NCBI GenBank assembly: GCA_029882975.1
Contig: JAOUJW010000022.1
Span: 20,743-84,742, forward strand
Reading direction: 5' to 3'
Source of the DNA: Gammaproteobacteria bacterium
GTDB lineage: Bacteria > Pseudomonadota > Gammaproteobacteria > SZUA-152
Length of the DNA stretch: 64,000 nt
Shown here one piece after another: positions 51,586 through 61,288 of this stretch. How positions within the stretch are numbered: the stretch's first letter is position 1; every line of letters begins with the position of its first letter. Below the pieces are notes generated by a model. It was not told the DNA's origin. It saw only the letters and a list, made by a program, of their open reading frames with translations, and did no database searches. Position numbers and translations under genes: made by a program.

Positions 51586-52218
51586 TCAGCATAACACCAG
51601 TTGAGCGTCTCGATAGCCGTCGGCGGTTTGGATGTGTTTGATGCGACTGATACCGGCGAAGGGCAGGTCAATATTGTAACCTTGTTGCCAGTCTATCCCT
51701 AAAACATCACCGAGTATGGCGCGGATGGTACCGGCGTGACAAATGACCAGCAAATGTTCTCCGGAAAACTGTTCACACATGGAACGCCAGGATGTGAGTA
51801 CGCGCTGTTGAAAATGGGCGTAATCCTCACCACCTGGGGGTGGATGTTTCACCGGGTCCGTCCAAAAGTTTTTCAGTGATTCGGGATCACTATGGAAAAC
51901 TTGCTCCGTGGTTTGTCCCTCCCAGGAACCGAAGTGCATTTCCCTCAAATCCGGTTCCAGACTGAGTGGCAAACGCAGCGATTGAGTCAACTCATTGGCA
52001 AATCCGGCGCAACGACGTAAGGGTGAACTAATGACCCGTTGCCAGGGTGAGTTGGCCACTTGAGTCAATCGGCGATGCATTTGCTCCCATCCGCGTGGTG
52101 TCAGAGGGTCATCACTACTGCCCCGAAAACAGGCTCCACCTTCGGGCTCACCGTGACGCATGAGATCAATAATGGTTTCGGTATCGGTTGTTGGGTGTAA
52201 CTGAGTCACATTATTCAT
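51586..52218 (-). CDS. cobC: Alpha-ribazole phosphatase (histidine phosphatase)
   Basis: A 210-residue histidine-phosphatase-superfamily protein with the RHG triad at residues 21-23 (LMRHGEPEGG) and a second LVICHAGTIRAIL block. CobC removes phosphate from alpha-ribazole phosphate or adenosylcobalamin phosphate. Placement between cobT and cobS supports this role over a generic phosphoglycerate mutase-like activity. It is five bases after cobT. Confidence 0.9.
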   Translation of the reverse strand: MNNVTQLHPTTDTETIIDLMRHGEPEGGACFRGSSDDPLTPRGWEQMHRRLTQVANSPWQRVISSPLRRCAGFANELTQSLRLPLSLEPDLREMHFGSWEGQTTEQVFHSDPESLKNFWTDPVKHPPPGGEDYAHFQQRVLTSWRSMCEQFSGEHLLVICHAGTIRAILGDVLGIDWQQGYNIDLPFAGISRIKHIQTADGYRDAQLVLC

Positions 52219-52223
52219 TCTTT

Positions 52224-53279
52224 TTAATTCTCTTTTTCCGATACCCCGGCCTCAGCGAAAGTAGCCATATTGGCGTGTAAGGCACAGGCCAGACGCAGCA
52301 AAGGCACGGCCGTAGCAGCACCGCTGCCTTCCCCCAGGCGCATGCCCATATCCAATAAGGGTTTGGCATCCAGGGCTTCCACAATATGGCGATGGCCCGG
52401 CTCGGCGGAGCGGTGTGCATAGAGGAACCATTGGGACGCACCGGGGCAAATGGCTTGGGCCAACAATGCAGCAACACTGCTGATAAAACCATCCACCAGA
52501 ACGGGAGTGCCGGTGTGGGCACAGGAAATAAACGCTCCGGTCATGGCGGCGATTTCAAACCCACCCAGGCAGCGCAGTACTTGCAAGGGATCATTCAATG
52601 CCGATTGGTGTAATTGTAAGGCTTGATTGATCACTTTGATTTTATGTTGTACACCGGAATCATCCAGCCCGGTGCCGGGTCCGGCTAATTCAGCGGCGTC
52701 CTGGTTTAATAAAGCACAAGCGACGGCTGCGGCAGCGGTGGTGTTGCCGATACCCATTTCCCCGCCGATGAACAAGTGGGTTTTTTCCAGAGCGGCTTTC
52801 TCTGCCGCCTGTCGTCCCGTATTTAGAGCGGCGAATAATTGTTGCTCGCTCATGGCAGCTTCCTGGGTGAAGTCTTGGGTGCCGGGGCCCAATCGGGCCT
52901 GTTGTACCAGGGGTAGATCGCCGGGGTCTACCGCCGTGCCCAGATTAATCACTTGCAAAGAAGCACCGATACTTTTGGCCAATACATTAATGGCAGCTCC
53001 ACCGCGGGCAAAGTTGCGAACCATTTCTGCAGTGACGGCCTGGGGAAAAGCCGACACCCCTTGTGCAGCCACACCATGGTCTCCGGCAAACACTGTAATG
53101 TGTACCGTATCGATTTGCGGTAACTCCCGGCCCTGTAGACCTGCCAATTGGATAGCAACGGTTTCCAAACGACCAAGAGCACCGGGAGGCTTGGTAAGCC
53201 GGCCTTGCCGATCCCTGGCCAGGTTTTGCATTTCTGTGTTTACGCTTGCACAGGGTACGTTGAGCCAATCAGCAGTCAT
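52224..53279 (-). CDS. cobT: Nicotinate-nucleotide-dimethylbenzimidazole phosphoribosyltransferase
   Basis: A 351-residue protein, the usual CobT size. It activates the lower ligand base as alpha-ribazole phosphate. Landmarks are GRLTKPPGALGRLE near residue 26, FAGDHGVAAQGVSAFP (65-80), GGEMGIGNTTAAAA and Glu317 in LGEGSGAA, the expected catalytic base by family numbering. It is 16 bases after cobU. Confidence 0.95.
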   Translation of the reverse strand: MTADWLNVPCASVNTEMQNLARDRQGRLTKPPGALGRLETVAIQLAGLQGRELPQIDTVHITVFAGDHGVAAQGVSAFPQAVTAEMVRNFARGGAAINVLAKSIGASLQVINLGTAVDPGDLPLVQQARLGPGTQDFTQEAAMSEQQLFAALNTGRQAAEKAALEKTHLFIGGEMGIGNTTAAAAVACALLNQDAAELAGPGTGLDDSGVQHKIKVINQALQLHQSALNDPLQVLRCLGGFEIAAMTGAFISCAHTGTPVLVDGFISSVAALLAQAICPGASQWFLYAHRSAEPGHRHIVEALDAKPLLDMGMRLGEGSGAATAVPLLRLACALHANMATFAEAGVSEKEN

Positions 53280-53295
53280 ACTTCTATCCTTTCGG

Positions 53296-53850
53296 TTAAA
53301 TTGCTCTTTTTAAATATGTGGGCAGACCGGCTACGGTTAACACCACCTCATCACACAGGGCGGCCAGTTGCTGGTGCAGTTTCCCCATGGTATCGCAGTA
53401 CTGACGTGCCAAGACATTATCGGGAACCAAACCCAAACCCGATTCGGTACTGACAAAAACAATAGCACCCGGCAGCTGTGGTAGGGCTTGCAGCAAGGAC
53501 TCTGTTTCCTGTTGATGTAATTGCGCATTGTTTTTTAATAACAAGTTGGTCTGCCAAAGGCTTAAACAGTCCACTAAAACACAGCGATCTGCCTGGCAAC
53601 TTTGTTCCAGGGCAGCGCTTAAGTACAGAGGTTCTTCTGTTAAACGCCAATCGTGCGGGCGTCGCTGCCGATGGGTCTTAATTCGCTGCGCCATTTCATC
53701 GTCTAAGGCGGTGGCTGTGGCAATATAAGTAACGCTCAAACCCAATTGTTGTGCTTGTTGTTGTACCAGAAGTTCAGCAAACTGGCTTTTCCCGGAACGT
53801 ATTCCACCCAGGACTAACTGTTTGATGGCGGGTGTGAATGCCGGTTTCAT
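53296..53850 (-). CDS. cobU: Adenosylcobinamide kinase/guanylyltransferase
   Basis: A 184-residue P-loop protein (GGIRSGKS, residues 15-22) of normal CobU length. It phosphorylates adenosylcobinamide and attaches GMP. The [11 protein letters not shown] segment carries the histidine expected to take the GMP. Its ATG overlaps the cobQ stop by four bases, so it is coupled to cobQ. Confidence 0.94.
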   Translation of the reverse strand: MKPAFTPAIKQLVLGGIRSGKSQFAELLVQQQAQQLGLSVTYIATATALDDEMAQRIKTHRQRRPHDWRLTEEPLYLSAALEQSCQADRCVLVDCLSLWQTNLLLKNNAQLHQQETESLLQALPQLPGAIVFVSTESGLGLVPDNVLARQYCDTMGKLHQQLAALCDEVVLTVAGLPTYLKRAI

Positions 53851-55421
53851 AATTGGGTTTCCATTTCCAGTTTGCTGGATTGCAGCAACTGTTCAATCGC
53901 CTGCATGTCCAAGTGTTGTTCCACCGCATTAGCCAAACGGTCAATGTCCTGTTCACGCCGCGCTTCATAATCCCAGCTATGGTCGAGGCGTAACCCGGCC
54001 CATTGCAGCAAGGCAGCGCAGGCTTGAGGATGATCGAATGCGCCATGCAGATAAGTACCGAGAATACGGTCGTCATCGGAACGGGCGCCGTCGGTCTGAG
54101 CCGAATCACCAACATCACGGTTATCCAAAACCACGACAGGCTTTTGCAGGGCATCGCCGCTACTGACTCCTGCGTGAATTTCATAACCCTTAATTCGGTA
54201 CTGCTTGTCATCAGTGTTTTCAGCGCCATTTTTATCAGCGCCAACATTGTCTTCAGCGCCATTGTTGAGTGATAACCATCCCGTAACATTACGTAATTGT
54301 TTTTGCTGAGTCAGCACAGTTTGCAATTGCAACAGGTCCAGGCCCTTGACGTAGGCTTGGGAGCTTTCCACCCCATGAGGGTCCAGTATGCTCTGGCCCA
54401 GCATTTGAAAACCGCCACAGATCCCCATGAGTTTTCCGCCATAACGCAGATGTTTATGAATAGCCTGCTCCCAACCGTGTTGGCGCAGCCAGTTTAAATC
54501 AGAGACGACGCTTTTACTGCCGGGTAATATAATTAAATCAGCGGCGGGTATATTTTGTTTGGCATCGACAAAACGCAGATCCACTTGAGAATGCAGGCGC
54601 AAGGCATCAAAGTCGGTGTGATTGCTCAAGCGGGGTAAGGCGGGCACAATGACGCGCAAAGGATCGGATACCTGTGCGACTCCGTCACGACGGGACAGGC
54701 TGTCTTCGCCTTCCAGATGCAAATCCTGTAAATAGGGTAATACCCCCTGTGTGTGTATGCCGGTTTCATGGTGTAACCAGTCCAGGCCCGGTTGTAACAA
54801 AGTGCTGTCACCGCGAAACCGATTGATCACAAACCCCTTAACCCGTCGGCGTTCTTTTTCGGATAGCAAGGACAGGGTGCCTACCAATTGGGCGAAGACA
54901 CCACCGCGGTCAATATCGGCTACAATCCATACCGGACAATTTACGGCTTCGGCGAAGCCCATATTGGCGATATCTTTAGCGCGTAAATTGATTTCCGCCG
55001 GGCTGCCTGCGCCTTCCACCAAAATCACATCGTATTGTTGTTGTAAGCGGTGGTACGACTGTAATACCGCCTGCATGGCTATGGGTTTATAGCGGTGATA
55101 ATCACGGGCATTCATATTGGCAACCGCGTGTCCCTGTACAATAACCTGGGAGCCCGTATCGGTGTTAGGTTTGAGCAATACCGGGTTCATATCCGTGTGC
55201 GCTGCAATACCCGCCGCTTGGGCCTGCAGAGCCTGGGCGCGGCCGATTTCGCCGCCGTCAACAGTCACAGCGGAATTTAAAGCCATGTTTTGTGGCTTGA
55301 AGGGTGCCACTTTAACGCCACGCCGGGCCAGTACCCGGCACAAACCGGTGACGACAGCGCTTTTACCGGCATCTGAAGTGGTGCCCTGAATCATGAGGCT
55401 GCCTCGTAATGGTTTAGGCAT
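53847..55421 (-). CDS. cobQ: Cobyric acid synthase
   Basis: From ATG 55421, which overlaps the cobD stop by one base (TAATG), a 524-residue protein. It amidates adenosylcobyrinic acid a,c-diamide at four positions using glutamine. The ATP site is GTTSDAGKS (about 13-21) and the glutamine-amidotransferase Cys335 lies in [11 protein letters not shown]. Near residue 400 there is a low-complexity Gly-Ala-Asp/Glu-Asn insert encoded by repeated TCAGCGCCA on the + strand. An ATG-like start at 55487 is less likely because it would lie inside cobD. Confidence 0.94.
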   Translation of the reverse strand: MPKPLRGSLMIQGTTSDAGKSAVVTGLCRVLARRGVKVAPFKPQNMALNSAVTVDGGEIGRAQALQAQAAGIAAHTDMNPVLLKPNTDTGSQVIVQGHAVANMNARDYHRYKPIAMQAVLQSYHRLQQQYDVILVEGAGSPAEINLRAKDIANMGFAEAVNCPVWIVADIDRGGVFAQLVGTLSLLSEKERRRVKGFVINRFRGDSTLLQPGLDWLHHETGIHTQGVLPYLQDLHLEGEDSLSRRDGVAQVSDPLRVIVPALPRLSNHTDFDALRLHSQVDLRFVDAKQNIPAADLIILPGSKSVVSDLNWLRQHGWEQAIHKHLRYGGKLMGICGGFQMLGQSILDPHGVESSQAYVKGLDLLQLQTVLTQQKQLRNVTGWLSLNNGAEDNVGADKNGAENTDDKQYRIKGYEIHAGVSSGDALQKPVVVLDNRDVGDSAQTDGARSDDDRILGTYLHGAFDHPQACAALLQWAGLRLDHSWDYEARREQDIDRLANAVEQHLDMQAIEQLLQSSKLEMETQL

Positions 55422-56545
55422 TACACCGCCTCCGCCTGTGGGCTGGATAAGAGTAAAGATTGCAAAGCCCGTTGCAGTCGCATCCATTGTGCTTCATTGG
55501 CGGGTAAGCCAAAACGTAAACTGGCCGGTTGTTCAAACAAACGTATCCAGATTCCCTGTTGCGCCAGTTGCGTCCGTACCGTTTCTGCGTGCGGTGTACG
55601 GATCCATTGGAACAGGGCCGTACCGTTGGTGGGGTGTAACACGTTTTGCCGTGACACATCGTGTAACGGCGAATCCAGTAACGACGTACTCAGTAACAGT
55701 GCGTTTTGTAACAACCCTTGCAAACGCTGCGATTGAATGGGCAAGGTCTGGCGAGTGCTGTCATGCCATGCCGTGTCCAGCAAGGCTTGCTTAGCCACTT
55801 GGCGGGCAGGGCCGTTTACGGTCCAGGGGCCCAGCATTTCCTGCAGGGTATGGAGTAATTCATATTGCGCCATGACAAAGCCCACGCGGGCACCGGCCAG
55901 GCCAAAAAACTTGCCCAAAGATCGCAAAACAATTAAACCGGGTAAACTTGCGTGGGCGCACAGGCTAAGTTCCGGTGTGCAATCCATGAAAGCTTCGTCC
56001 ACTACTAACCAGCCGCCTTGTTGTGCCAATTGTGCATGCCACGCTAACAATTGTTGTGGAGAAACGGTTTCGCCCGTAGGGTTGTTGGGGTTAACCAACA
56101 CGAGACAACTGAGTTGAGGCAGTTGCGCGGCAATCTCTTCAGAGTTCAAGGCAAGGACTTCAAACCCGGCCTGGTGCCAGACATGAGCGTGTTCGGCATA
56201 GCTGGGATGGATTAGGCCGATTTTTTGTTGGTTTGCAGCTAAGCTGCCGGAGAAACGCAAGCGCAGAGCCGGTAAAAGTTGAATGGCTGCTTGAGTACCG
56301 GCTACCGGTAATACCTGTTCGCAGCCATAATAGGACTGTGCGGCTGCAACCAAGCCGTCGTCGTCTTCGGGCAATCGGGCCCAGTGGCGTGAATCAATGG
56401 CGGGTACGGGCCAGGCATTGGGGTTGAGTCCGGTGGATAAATCCAACCATTGACTCAATTCAATGTCGTATTGTTTTGCTGCTTGCCGTAGGCGGCCGCC
56501 GTGCTCAAGCAAAACTGCCTCCCGCGGTCGTCCAATATAAGCCAA
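55421..56545 (-). CDS. cobD: Threonine-phosphate decarboxylase
   Basis: A 374-residue fold-type I PLP enzyme of the CobD/CobC type. It makes aminopropanol phosphate, used by CbiB to form cobinamide phosphate. PLP contacts are NPNNPTG (152-158), VVDEAFMD (181-188) and the Schiff-base Lys212 in [14 protein letters not shown]. Its 5' end overlaps cbiB by 41 bases, a longer overlap than others in the operon, and its stop overlaps cobQ. Confidence 0.92.
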   Translation of the reverse strand: MAYIGRPREAVLLEHGGRLRQAAKQYDIELSQWLDLSTGLNPNAWPVPAIDSRHWARLPEDDDGLVAAAQSYYGCEQVLPVAGTQAAIQLLPALRLRFSGSLAANQQKIGLIHPSYAEHAHVWHQAGFEVLALNSEEIAAQLPQLSCLVLVNPNNPTGETVSPQQLLAWHAQLAQQGGWLVVDEAFMDCTPELSLCAHASLPGLIVLRSLGKFFGLAGARVGFVMAQYELLHTLQEMLGPWTVNGPARQVAKQALLDTAWHDSTRQTLPIQSQRLQGLLQNALLLSTSLLDSPLHDVSRQNVLHPTNGTALFQWIRTPHAETVRTQLAQQGIWIRLFEQPASLRFGLPANEAQWMRLQRALQSLLLSSPQAEAV

Positions 56546-57485
56546 AGAGCAAGATCGCCGCCAGGAGAAGCAGTATCGGCAGCAACCATATCAACAAGGC
56601 TCGAGCAAACAAATTGATGGCGGCCTTGATGTCTTGTGCCTGAGGTTCGTTACCGTTGCCCAGCTGTGGTCGTTGTTGTAACTGACCGTGGTAATAGGCC
56701 GGTCCACCCAATTGCAATGCGAGGGCACCGGCACCTGCGGCCATCACCGGACCGGCATTCGGGCTTTTCCATTGGGGTGATTGATGGCGCCAGCAGTGCA
56801 GGGCATTGCCAAACTTGCCTGCTATGGCATAACTTAATGCGGTAAGACGGGCGGGTATAAAGTTGAGCACATCATCCAAACGCGCGGCGGCCCAACCGAA
56901 ATGGAGAAAGCGTTCTGTTTTATAGCCCCACATGGCATCCAAGGTATTGCTTAACCGATAAAACACGACGCCCGGTGCACCTGCCAAGATAAACCAGAAT
57001 AGCGGGGCGAACACGGCGTCGTTACCGTTTTCCAGGGTGGACTCAATGGTGGCCTTAGCCATGTCCTTTGTGTCCATATTGGCGGTATCCCGGCTCACGA
57101 GAAATGATGTGTGTATACGAGCTTGCTCCAACTCACCTTGTTGTAAGGCCTTGCTGACGTTCAGGGCATGTTCCACCAGGCTGCGACTGCCCAAGGCCAA
57201 ATACAGGCACAAAACCGCCAGGGCGGTTTCAGCGGAGTGGGAAAAAGGGGAACTCAACAGCCAGTCGATGATCACCGCCGGAACCAGGGTCAACAGCAAA
57301 ACCGCCAATGCACCGCGCCGGCGGCTTTCGCTACGGTTTTTATTGAGCCAGGCTTCGGTTTTCTGTGCCAGGCGGCCAAAGCCCACCAAAGGATGGGCCC
57401 GGCGCGGTTCGCCCAACAATCCGTCCAATGCCACGGCCAGCAGTATACAGAGGCAGAGAGTGCTGATGCTTAGACCCGATAACAC
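56505..57485 (-). CDS. cbiB: Adenosylcobinamide-phosphate synthase
   Basis: A 326-residue integral membrane protein of the CbiB family; it joins aminopropanol (phosphate) to adenosylcobyric acid. Signatures are GLLGEPRRAHPLVGFGRLA near residue 24 and AKATIESTLENGNDAVFAPL near 145. The start is GTG at 57485 with no strong ribosome site; no better in-frame start is seen nearby. It follows the ferredoxin gene by 30 bases. Confidence 0.93.
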   Translation of the reverse strand: MLSGLSISTLCLCILLAVALDGLLGEPRRAHPLVGFGRLAQKTEAWLNKNRSESRRRGALAVLLLTLVPAVIIDWLLSSPFSHSAETALAVLCLYLALGSRSLVEHALNVSKALQQGELEQARIHTSFLVSRDTANMDTKDMAKATIESTLENGNDAVFAPLFWFILAGAPGVVFYRLSNTLDAMWGYKTERFLHFGWAAARLDDVLNFIPARLTALSYAIAGKFGNALHCWRHQSPQWKSPNAGPVMAAGAGALALQLGGPAYYHGQLQQRPQLGNGNEPQAQDIKAAINLFARALLIWLLPILLLLAAILLFGLYWTTAGGSFA

Positions 57486-57515
57486 GATGACGATTCTTTC
57501 AACGATTGTTGGCGC

Positions 57516-57893
57516 TTATGACGCGGAAGCGCATTCCGGGCCGCGATGATAAATCAAGTCTTGCACGGGTTTGCCGCCCACCAGGTGTTCCTTAATAATG
57601 CGGTCCAGATTGGCTTCGGTCACGTTGTAATACCAGATCCCGTCGGGCTGGATACACATAATGGGGCCGGACTTGCAGGTGGCAAAGCAGTGGGTGCGGG
57701 TACGCTTTACCCGTAGATCGCCCTTATCGATACCGGCTGCTTTGAACTTTTCCCCTAACAGTTCAAACAATTCCTGGGACTCGCCGTCTTCGGTGCAGCG
57801 TGGACCCACGCATACCAGCATGTGTCGGGCATAGTCCATCATCTTAGGTTTTTCCAGGGTCGCCGCATCCACGGCGCTATCCAAATCACTCAT
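57516..57893 (-). CDS. Thioredoxin-like 2Fe-2S ferredoxin
   Basis: A 125-residue protein with Cys28, Cys33, Cys69 and Cys73 placed as in thioredoxin-like 2Fe-2S ferredoxins (HMLVCVGPRC and HCFATCKSGPIM), followed by PDGIWYYNV. Similar genes occur in cobalamin operons and have been called CbiW in some genomes; this may be an electron donor to a redox step in corrin synthesis. Its ATG overlaps the cbiH stop by one base (TAATG), so coupling to cbiH is likely. Confidence 0.85.
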   Translation of the reverse strand: MSDLDSAVDAATLEKPKMMDYARHMLVCVGPRCTEDGESQELFELLGEKFKAAGIDKGDLRVKRTRTHCFATCKSGPIMCIQPDGIWYYNVTEANLDRIIKEHLVGGKPVQDLIYHRGPECASAS

Positions 57894-59269
57894 TAGGCTA
57901 TCTCCAGTTCTTCTGTGTTACAGATTTCGGTGTCGGAATAGGACTGCCACAACTGCTCAAACTGTTGCAGTGCTTGCGGTTCAAATTGTCCTTTCTCGCG
58001 TATCAAAGAGACGTTGAACACGCTTTCATCCTTGGTATCGGTGAATACCACACTGCGCAGACTGTCGCCGCGGCTCACCAGCCAGGCACTATGTACCTGG
58101 GTCCAATTAATATGTAAATGAAAATGATCGTTTTCGATATTGAGCCAGTTACCGCGGGACTTAAAATCCGCCGCGTCAATCATAAGTTCAGAGACGGCAC
58201 CGGCATCGCTGCGCACCACCGCGCGGATGCGGCCCCATTGTTTGGCGCTGTCGATGGCTTGCTGCAATTCATTAGGGGGTAGTGCCAGGGCCTTGAATTC
58301 ACCGGCGGGGCTATCCGCATCTGCTTCGCTGATGGCACTGAGTATGTGTCCCATGGGCATATCAAAATGTCGGGCGATGTCACGCAGGGAATGGGCTTTA
58401 CTGTCGCATAAATATTGGCGTACGCAGCTTTTCCAACCACCCAAACCCATGCTCAGGGAGCGGCCACGTTTTTCATTTTCCAAAGTAGATCCGGTGATAT
58501 CGTCGTATTTATTCGCATATCCCCGCGGCGTAATCATCAGGCCCTGGTCCATATAGGTGCTGCTGTTGCCAATGAGTACGGTGGTCAGCATGCCGATTTT
58601 GCATTCGGTCATTTTGTCCAGAGTGACCATTTGAATATCCTGCAAGTCCCGGTAGGCGGATTTGACAATGGCCACGGGTGTGTTGGCACTGCGATATTGC
58701 ATAATGATACGCTGGGCCTCAATAATATGTTGAGTACGGCGGCCGCTTTTGGGGTTGTACAAGGCAATGACAAAGTCACTTTTGGCGGCGGCGTCCAGCC
58801 GTTTGGCAATCACCGGCCAGGGCGTGAGCAAATCGGACAAGGAGATAGAGCAAAAATCGTGAGTCAAAGGCGCGCCCACCAGCGAGGCACAGGCGGACAG
58901 AGCCGTGCTGCCGGGAATGACTTCCACCTGAATACCACTGTCCGGGTTTTCAGGAACCGTCCAACCGGATTTTAAAAGCACTTCATACGTAGGGCCGGCC
59001 ATGCCGTAAACGCCAATATCACCGGAGGATATCAGCGCGACGGTTTTGCCCAGTTTGGCCTGTTCGTAAGCCTCGACACAACGGTCGATCTCCTCGGTCA
59101 TGCCTTTGCGTACCACTTCCTTGCCATCCAGCAAATGTTTTACCAGATTAATATAAGTGGAGTAGCCGATGACCACATCCGATTGCTCGATGGCTTGCAG
59201 CGCTCTTTGAGTCATGTGTTCCTGGGCGCCGGGGCCAAAACCCACCAGGAAAATTTTTCCATTCTTCAT
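57893..59269 (-). CDS. cbiH: Cobalt-precorrin-3B C17-methyltransferase fused to a ChuX/HutX-like domain
   Basis: From ATG 59269 (overlapping the previous stop as ATGA) a 458-residue protein, about twice the usual CbiH length (around 240-250). Residues 1-258 are a standard CbiH/CobJ methyltransferase (VGFGPGAQEHMT, ALISSGDIGVYGMAGP, IALYNPKSGRR), which methylates C17 and contracts the ring. Residues about 277-450 are extra. They follow the pattern of heme-utilisation ChuX/HutX/HemS-type domains: a helical start (SLRDIARHFDMP), QWGRIRAVVRSDAGAVSEL, NWLNIENDHFHLHIN, then SAWLVSRG and SVVFTDTKDESVFNVSLI. The domain call is by eye, from memory of the family. A 2Fe-2S ferredoxin gene follows at once. 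Confidence 0.85.
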   Translation of the reverse strand: MKNGKIFLVGFGPGAQEHMTQRALQAIEQSDVVIGYSTYINLVKHLLDGKEVVRKGMTEEIDRCVEAYEQAKLGKTVALISSGDIGVYGMAGPTYEVLLKSGWTVPENPDSGIQVEVIPGSTALSACASLVGAPLTHDFCSISLSDLLTPWPVIAKRLDAAAKSDFVIALYNPKSGRRTQHIIEAQRIIMQYRSANTPVAIVKSAYRDLQDIQMVTLDKMTECKIGMLTTVLIGNSSTYMDQGLMITPRGYANKYDDITGSTLENEKRGRSLSMGLGGWKSCVRQYLCDSKAHSLRDIARHFDMPMGHILSAISEADADSPAGEFKALALPPNELQQAIDSAKQWGRIRAVVRSDAGAVSELMIDAADFKSRGNWLNIENDHFHLHINWTQVHSAWLVSRGDSLRSVVFTDTKDESVFNVSLIREKGQFEPQALQQFEQLWQSYSDTEICNTEELEIA

Positions 59270-59706
59270 GCTAAAGTACCTTTTTTTGAATCTGCGTGTG
59301 CTGTTTTGCATCGGACGATGGAAACGGTGGCATTTTTTTCGTCGTCACCACGGTATTTGTGTTTTTCCACCAGTAAATCGTTCATATCGGTTTTCGCCGC
59401 CAGTAAGGCTGCGGCCTCAGCAACGGCTGGAGTGCCCATGTACTTGAGTACGGTCTCAGACGGGTTGGGTACGGGCACCTGGGCCAACTCTTGCGCGCTG
59501 AAAAACTGTAAAGGCCAATTGTGTTGTTGCGCCAATTGCAGCAAGGCGGGCTCATCATTTTTTTTGTCAATGGTCGCCAGGGCACTGACGTGATCCAGGT
59601 CCGCGTCAATTTGCTGCAAAGCTTGTTGCACAGCCGTTTGCAGGGTTTGCAACGAAGTACCTCGATCGCAACCCATGCCCAGAATGAGTTTGTTTGTTCC
59701 GGTCAC
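59266..59706 (-). CDS. CbiG C-terminal-domain protein (CobE-like)
   Basis: From GTG 59706 a 146-residue protein matching the CbiG C-terminal / CobE domain (LILGMGCDRGTSLQTLQTAV). In many genomes this domain is the end of CbiG; here it is a separate gene whose start overlaps the upstream cbiG stop as GTGA. An upstream extension of the frame to 59796 lies inside cbiG and is not used. It probably works with CbiG in the C-ring opening step. Confidence 0.85.
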   Translation of the reverse strand: MTGTNKLILGMGCDRGTSLQTLQTAVQQALQQIDADLDHVSALATIDKKNDEPALLQLAQQHNWPLQFFSAQELAQVPVPNPSETVLKYMGTPAVAEAAALLAAKTDMNDLLVEKHKYRGDDEKNATVSIVRCKTAHADSKKGTLA

Positions 59707-60476
59707 GAGGGCTGACCTTGGGGTGGGCGGTAGACCACCAGGCGTTCCTGTAATTGCTGCCACAACTGCTCCGGTATATCCCGTTCGGTAATCCATAACA
59801 CGGCTTTGTGTTGTTCCAGATCCACGGCGTCAAAGGAATCAAACAAATGGATGTTCTTGGGAAGTGGTGTGGGGCGTGTCCACCAGTTGCGGCTTCCATG
59901 TTCCTGAACTACGGCTATGGCTTCTTCATTAACGACATGAGCGGAGACGCGAGTGATGTTGATCTTGGGCGCTTCCACTTTCCAGCCCAGTTCCCTTCCT
60001 AAAATATCCACAGGAATGGTTTTGCCCACGTCCGAGGCCGTGGTGACCACCGGCGTTGCTTCCAGGATCTGAGCCAGTTTTTCTGCGTACGCATTGGCAC
60101 CGCCCACGTGCCCTGACAAGACCGGTATGACAAACTGAGCAGCATCATCCACGACTAAAACGCCGGGATCTTCATCCTTGGATTTTAAATGAGGGGCAAT
60201 CAAACGTATTACCGCGCCCAGGGAAACAAAAAATACAATTTGATCGAAATCTTGGAAAAGGGGGCCGATTTGATCCCGCAAAGCACCTTCGTAGACATTG
60301 ACCTTGTTCGGGATAGAATTCATGGTCTCTGCAAACTTGGCTGAGACAACCACATCCGCCTCGCTTATGCTGGGTGCCAGCGCCGCGACCTGTGCAGCGC
60401 CGTGTTTGGTGATCGCCACCAGGGCCACACGGACGGTTGTTTCACCATGGGTTTGACTCGGTTCGGTTTGTGTCAT
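59703..60476 (-). CDS. cbiG: Cobalt-precorrin-5A hydrolase CbiG, N-terminal and middle domains
   Basis: From ATG 60476, overlapping the cbiL stop as ATGA, a 257-residue protein. It has the N-terminal CbiG domain (VALVAITKHGAAQVAAL, then FFVSLGAVIRLIAPHLKSK and VLSGHVGGANAYAEKLA) and a middle domain, but not the C-terminal one, which is the next gene. CbiG opens the ring lactone and releases acetaldehyde in the oxygen-independent pathway. Its presence with cbiD argues for that pathway. Confidence 0.9.
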   Translation of the reverse strand: MTQTEPSQTHGETTVRVALVAITKHGAAQVAALAPSISEADVVVSAKFAETMNSIPNKVNVYEGALRDQIGPLFQDFDQIVFFVSLGAVIRLIAPHLKSKDEDPGVLVVDDAAQFVIPVLSGHVGGANAYAEKLAQILEATPVVTTASDVGKTIPVDILGRELGWKVEAPKINITRVSAHVVNEEAIAVVQEHGSRNWWTRPTPLPKNIHLFDSFDAVDLEQHKAVLWITERDIPEQLWQQLQERLVVYRPPQGQPS

Positions 60477-61288
60477 GCACTGATCTCCACGGTTTCGGAT
60501 TGGATTTCGGGTTTGTTTTGAGTTTTGGGTTTGCGACAACCTCGTTGCACCGGGTGTCGTTGCCGATGGGGATTGCGAACCAGCATCAAGGACAGATAGT
60601 TGACCTTTTGGCCTTTCAAAGTGGTGATGTCCCTGACCACCCGTTCTTCCGGTGTGCCTACTTTTTCGATAAAACGACATTGGCTAGCAATTTGTTGTTG
60701 TTGCAACAAATCGATAATGTCATCCAACAGTGGTTTCACTTTTAACAGTACCAGGGTGTCAAATTGGGGTAACAGGGAGGCAATGGTTTCAACGCCGTAT
60801 CCTGCGGGAATTATCGCCACCGTGTCGTCCACGTCCGCCAAGGGCATATCCAAGGCAGCGGCAGCCGCGTGAAAGGAAGGCACGCCGGCCACAGTTTCTA
60901 TGCGGACCGCGTCGTCCAAAGCGCGTACGCTACGGGATAAGTGGCCGAAGGTGGAGTATGTGGAAGCATCTCCTTCCACCAGAAACACCACATCCTGACC
61001 TTGTTGCAAGAAAGTCAGAACCGCTTGCGCCGCTTGCAACCAGTATTTACTCAGAATTTCCACATCATGGGTCATGGGGAATATGAGTGGTGATTGCTGC
61101 GTCGGCAGTTCCAGCCCGGCACGCAGGGCGATGGCCAGGGCGTAACTGTCACTGTTTTTTTTGCGTATCGGATACGTCCATACAGTGTCTTTGCGATTCA
61201 ACAGTTCCCAAGCGCGACGGGTGATTAAGCCCGGATCACCAGGGCCTAAGGAGACACCGTACAGTTTGCCTAATGACTTTTCAGTCAT
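60473..61288 (-). CDS. cbiL: Cobalt-precorrin-2 C20-methyltransferase
   Basis: From ATG 61288 a 271-residue protein, preceded by GGAGG within the end of cobL. The opening LYGVSLGPGDPGLITRRAW and the PIRKKNSDSYALAIA stretch are specific for precorrin-2 C20-methyltransferase among the related tetrapyrrole methylases. It methylates C20 using SAM. A Lys/Arg-rich tail after about residue 235 is longer than usual. It overlaps cobL by eight bases. Confidence 0.92.
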   Translation of the reverse strand: MTEKSLGKLYGVSLGPGDPGLITRRAWELLNRKDTVWTYPIRKKNSDSYALAIALRAGLELPTQQSPLIFPMTHDVEILSKYWLQAAQAVLTFLQQGQDVVFLVEGDASTYSTFGHLSRSVRALDDAVRIETVAGVPSFHAAAAALDMPLADVDDTVAIIPAGYGVETIASLLPQFDTLVLLKVKPLLDDIIDLLQQQQIASQCRFIEKVGTPEERVVRDITTLKGQKVNYLSLMLVRNPHRQRHPVQRGCRKPKTQNKPEIQSETVEISA

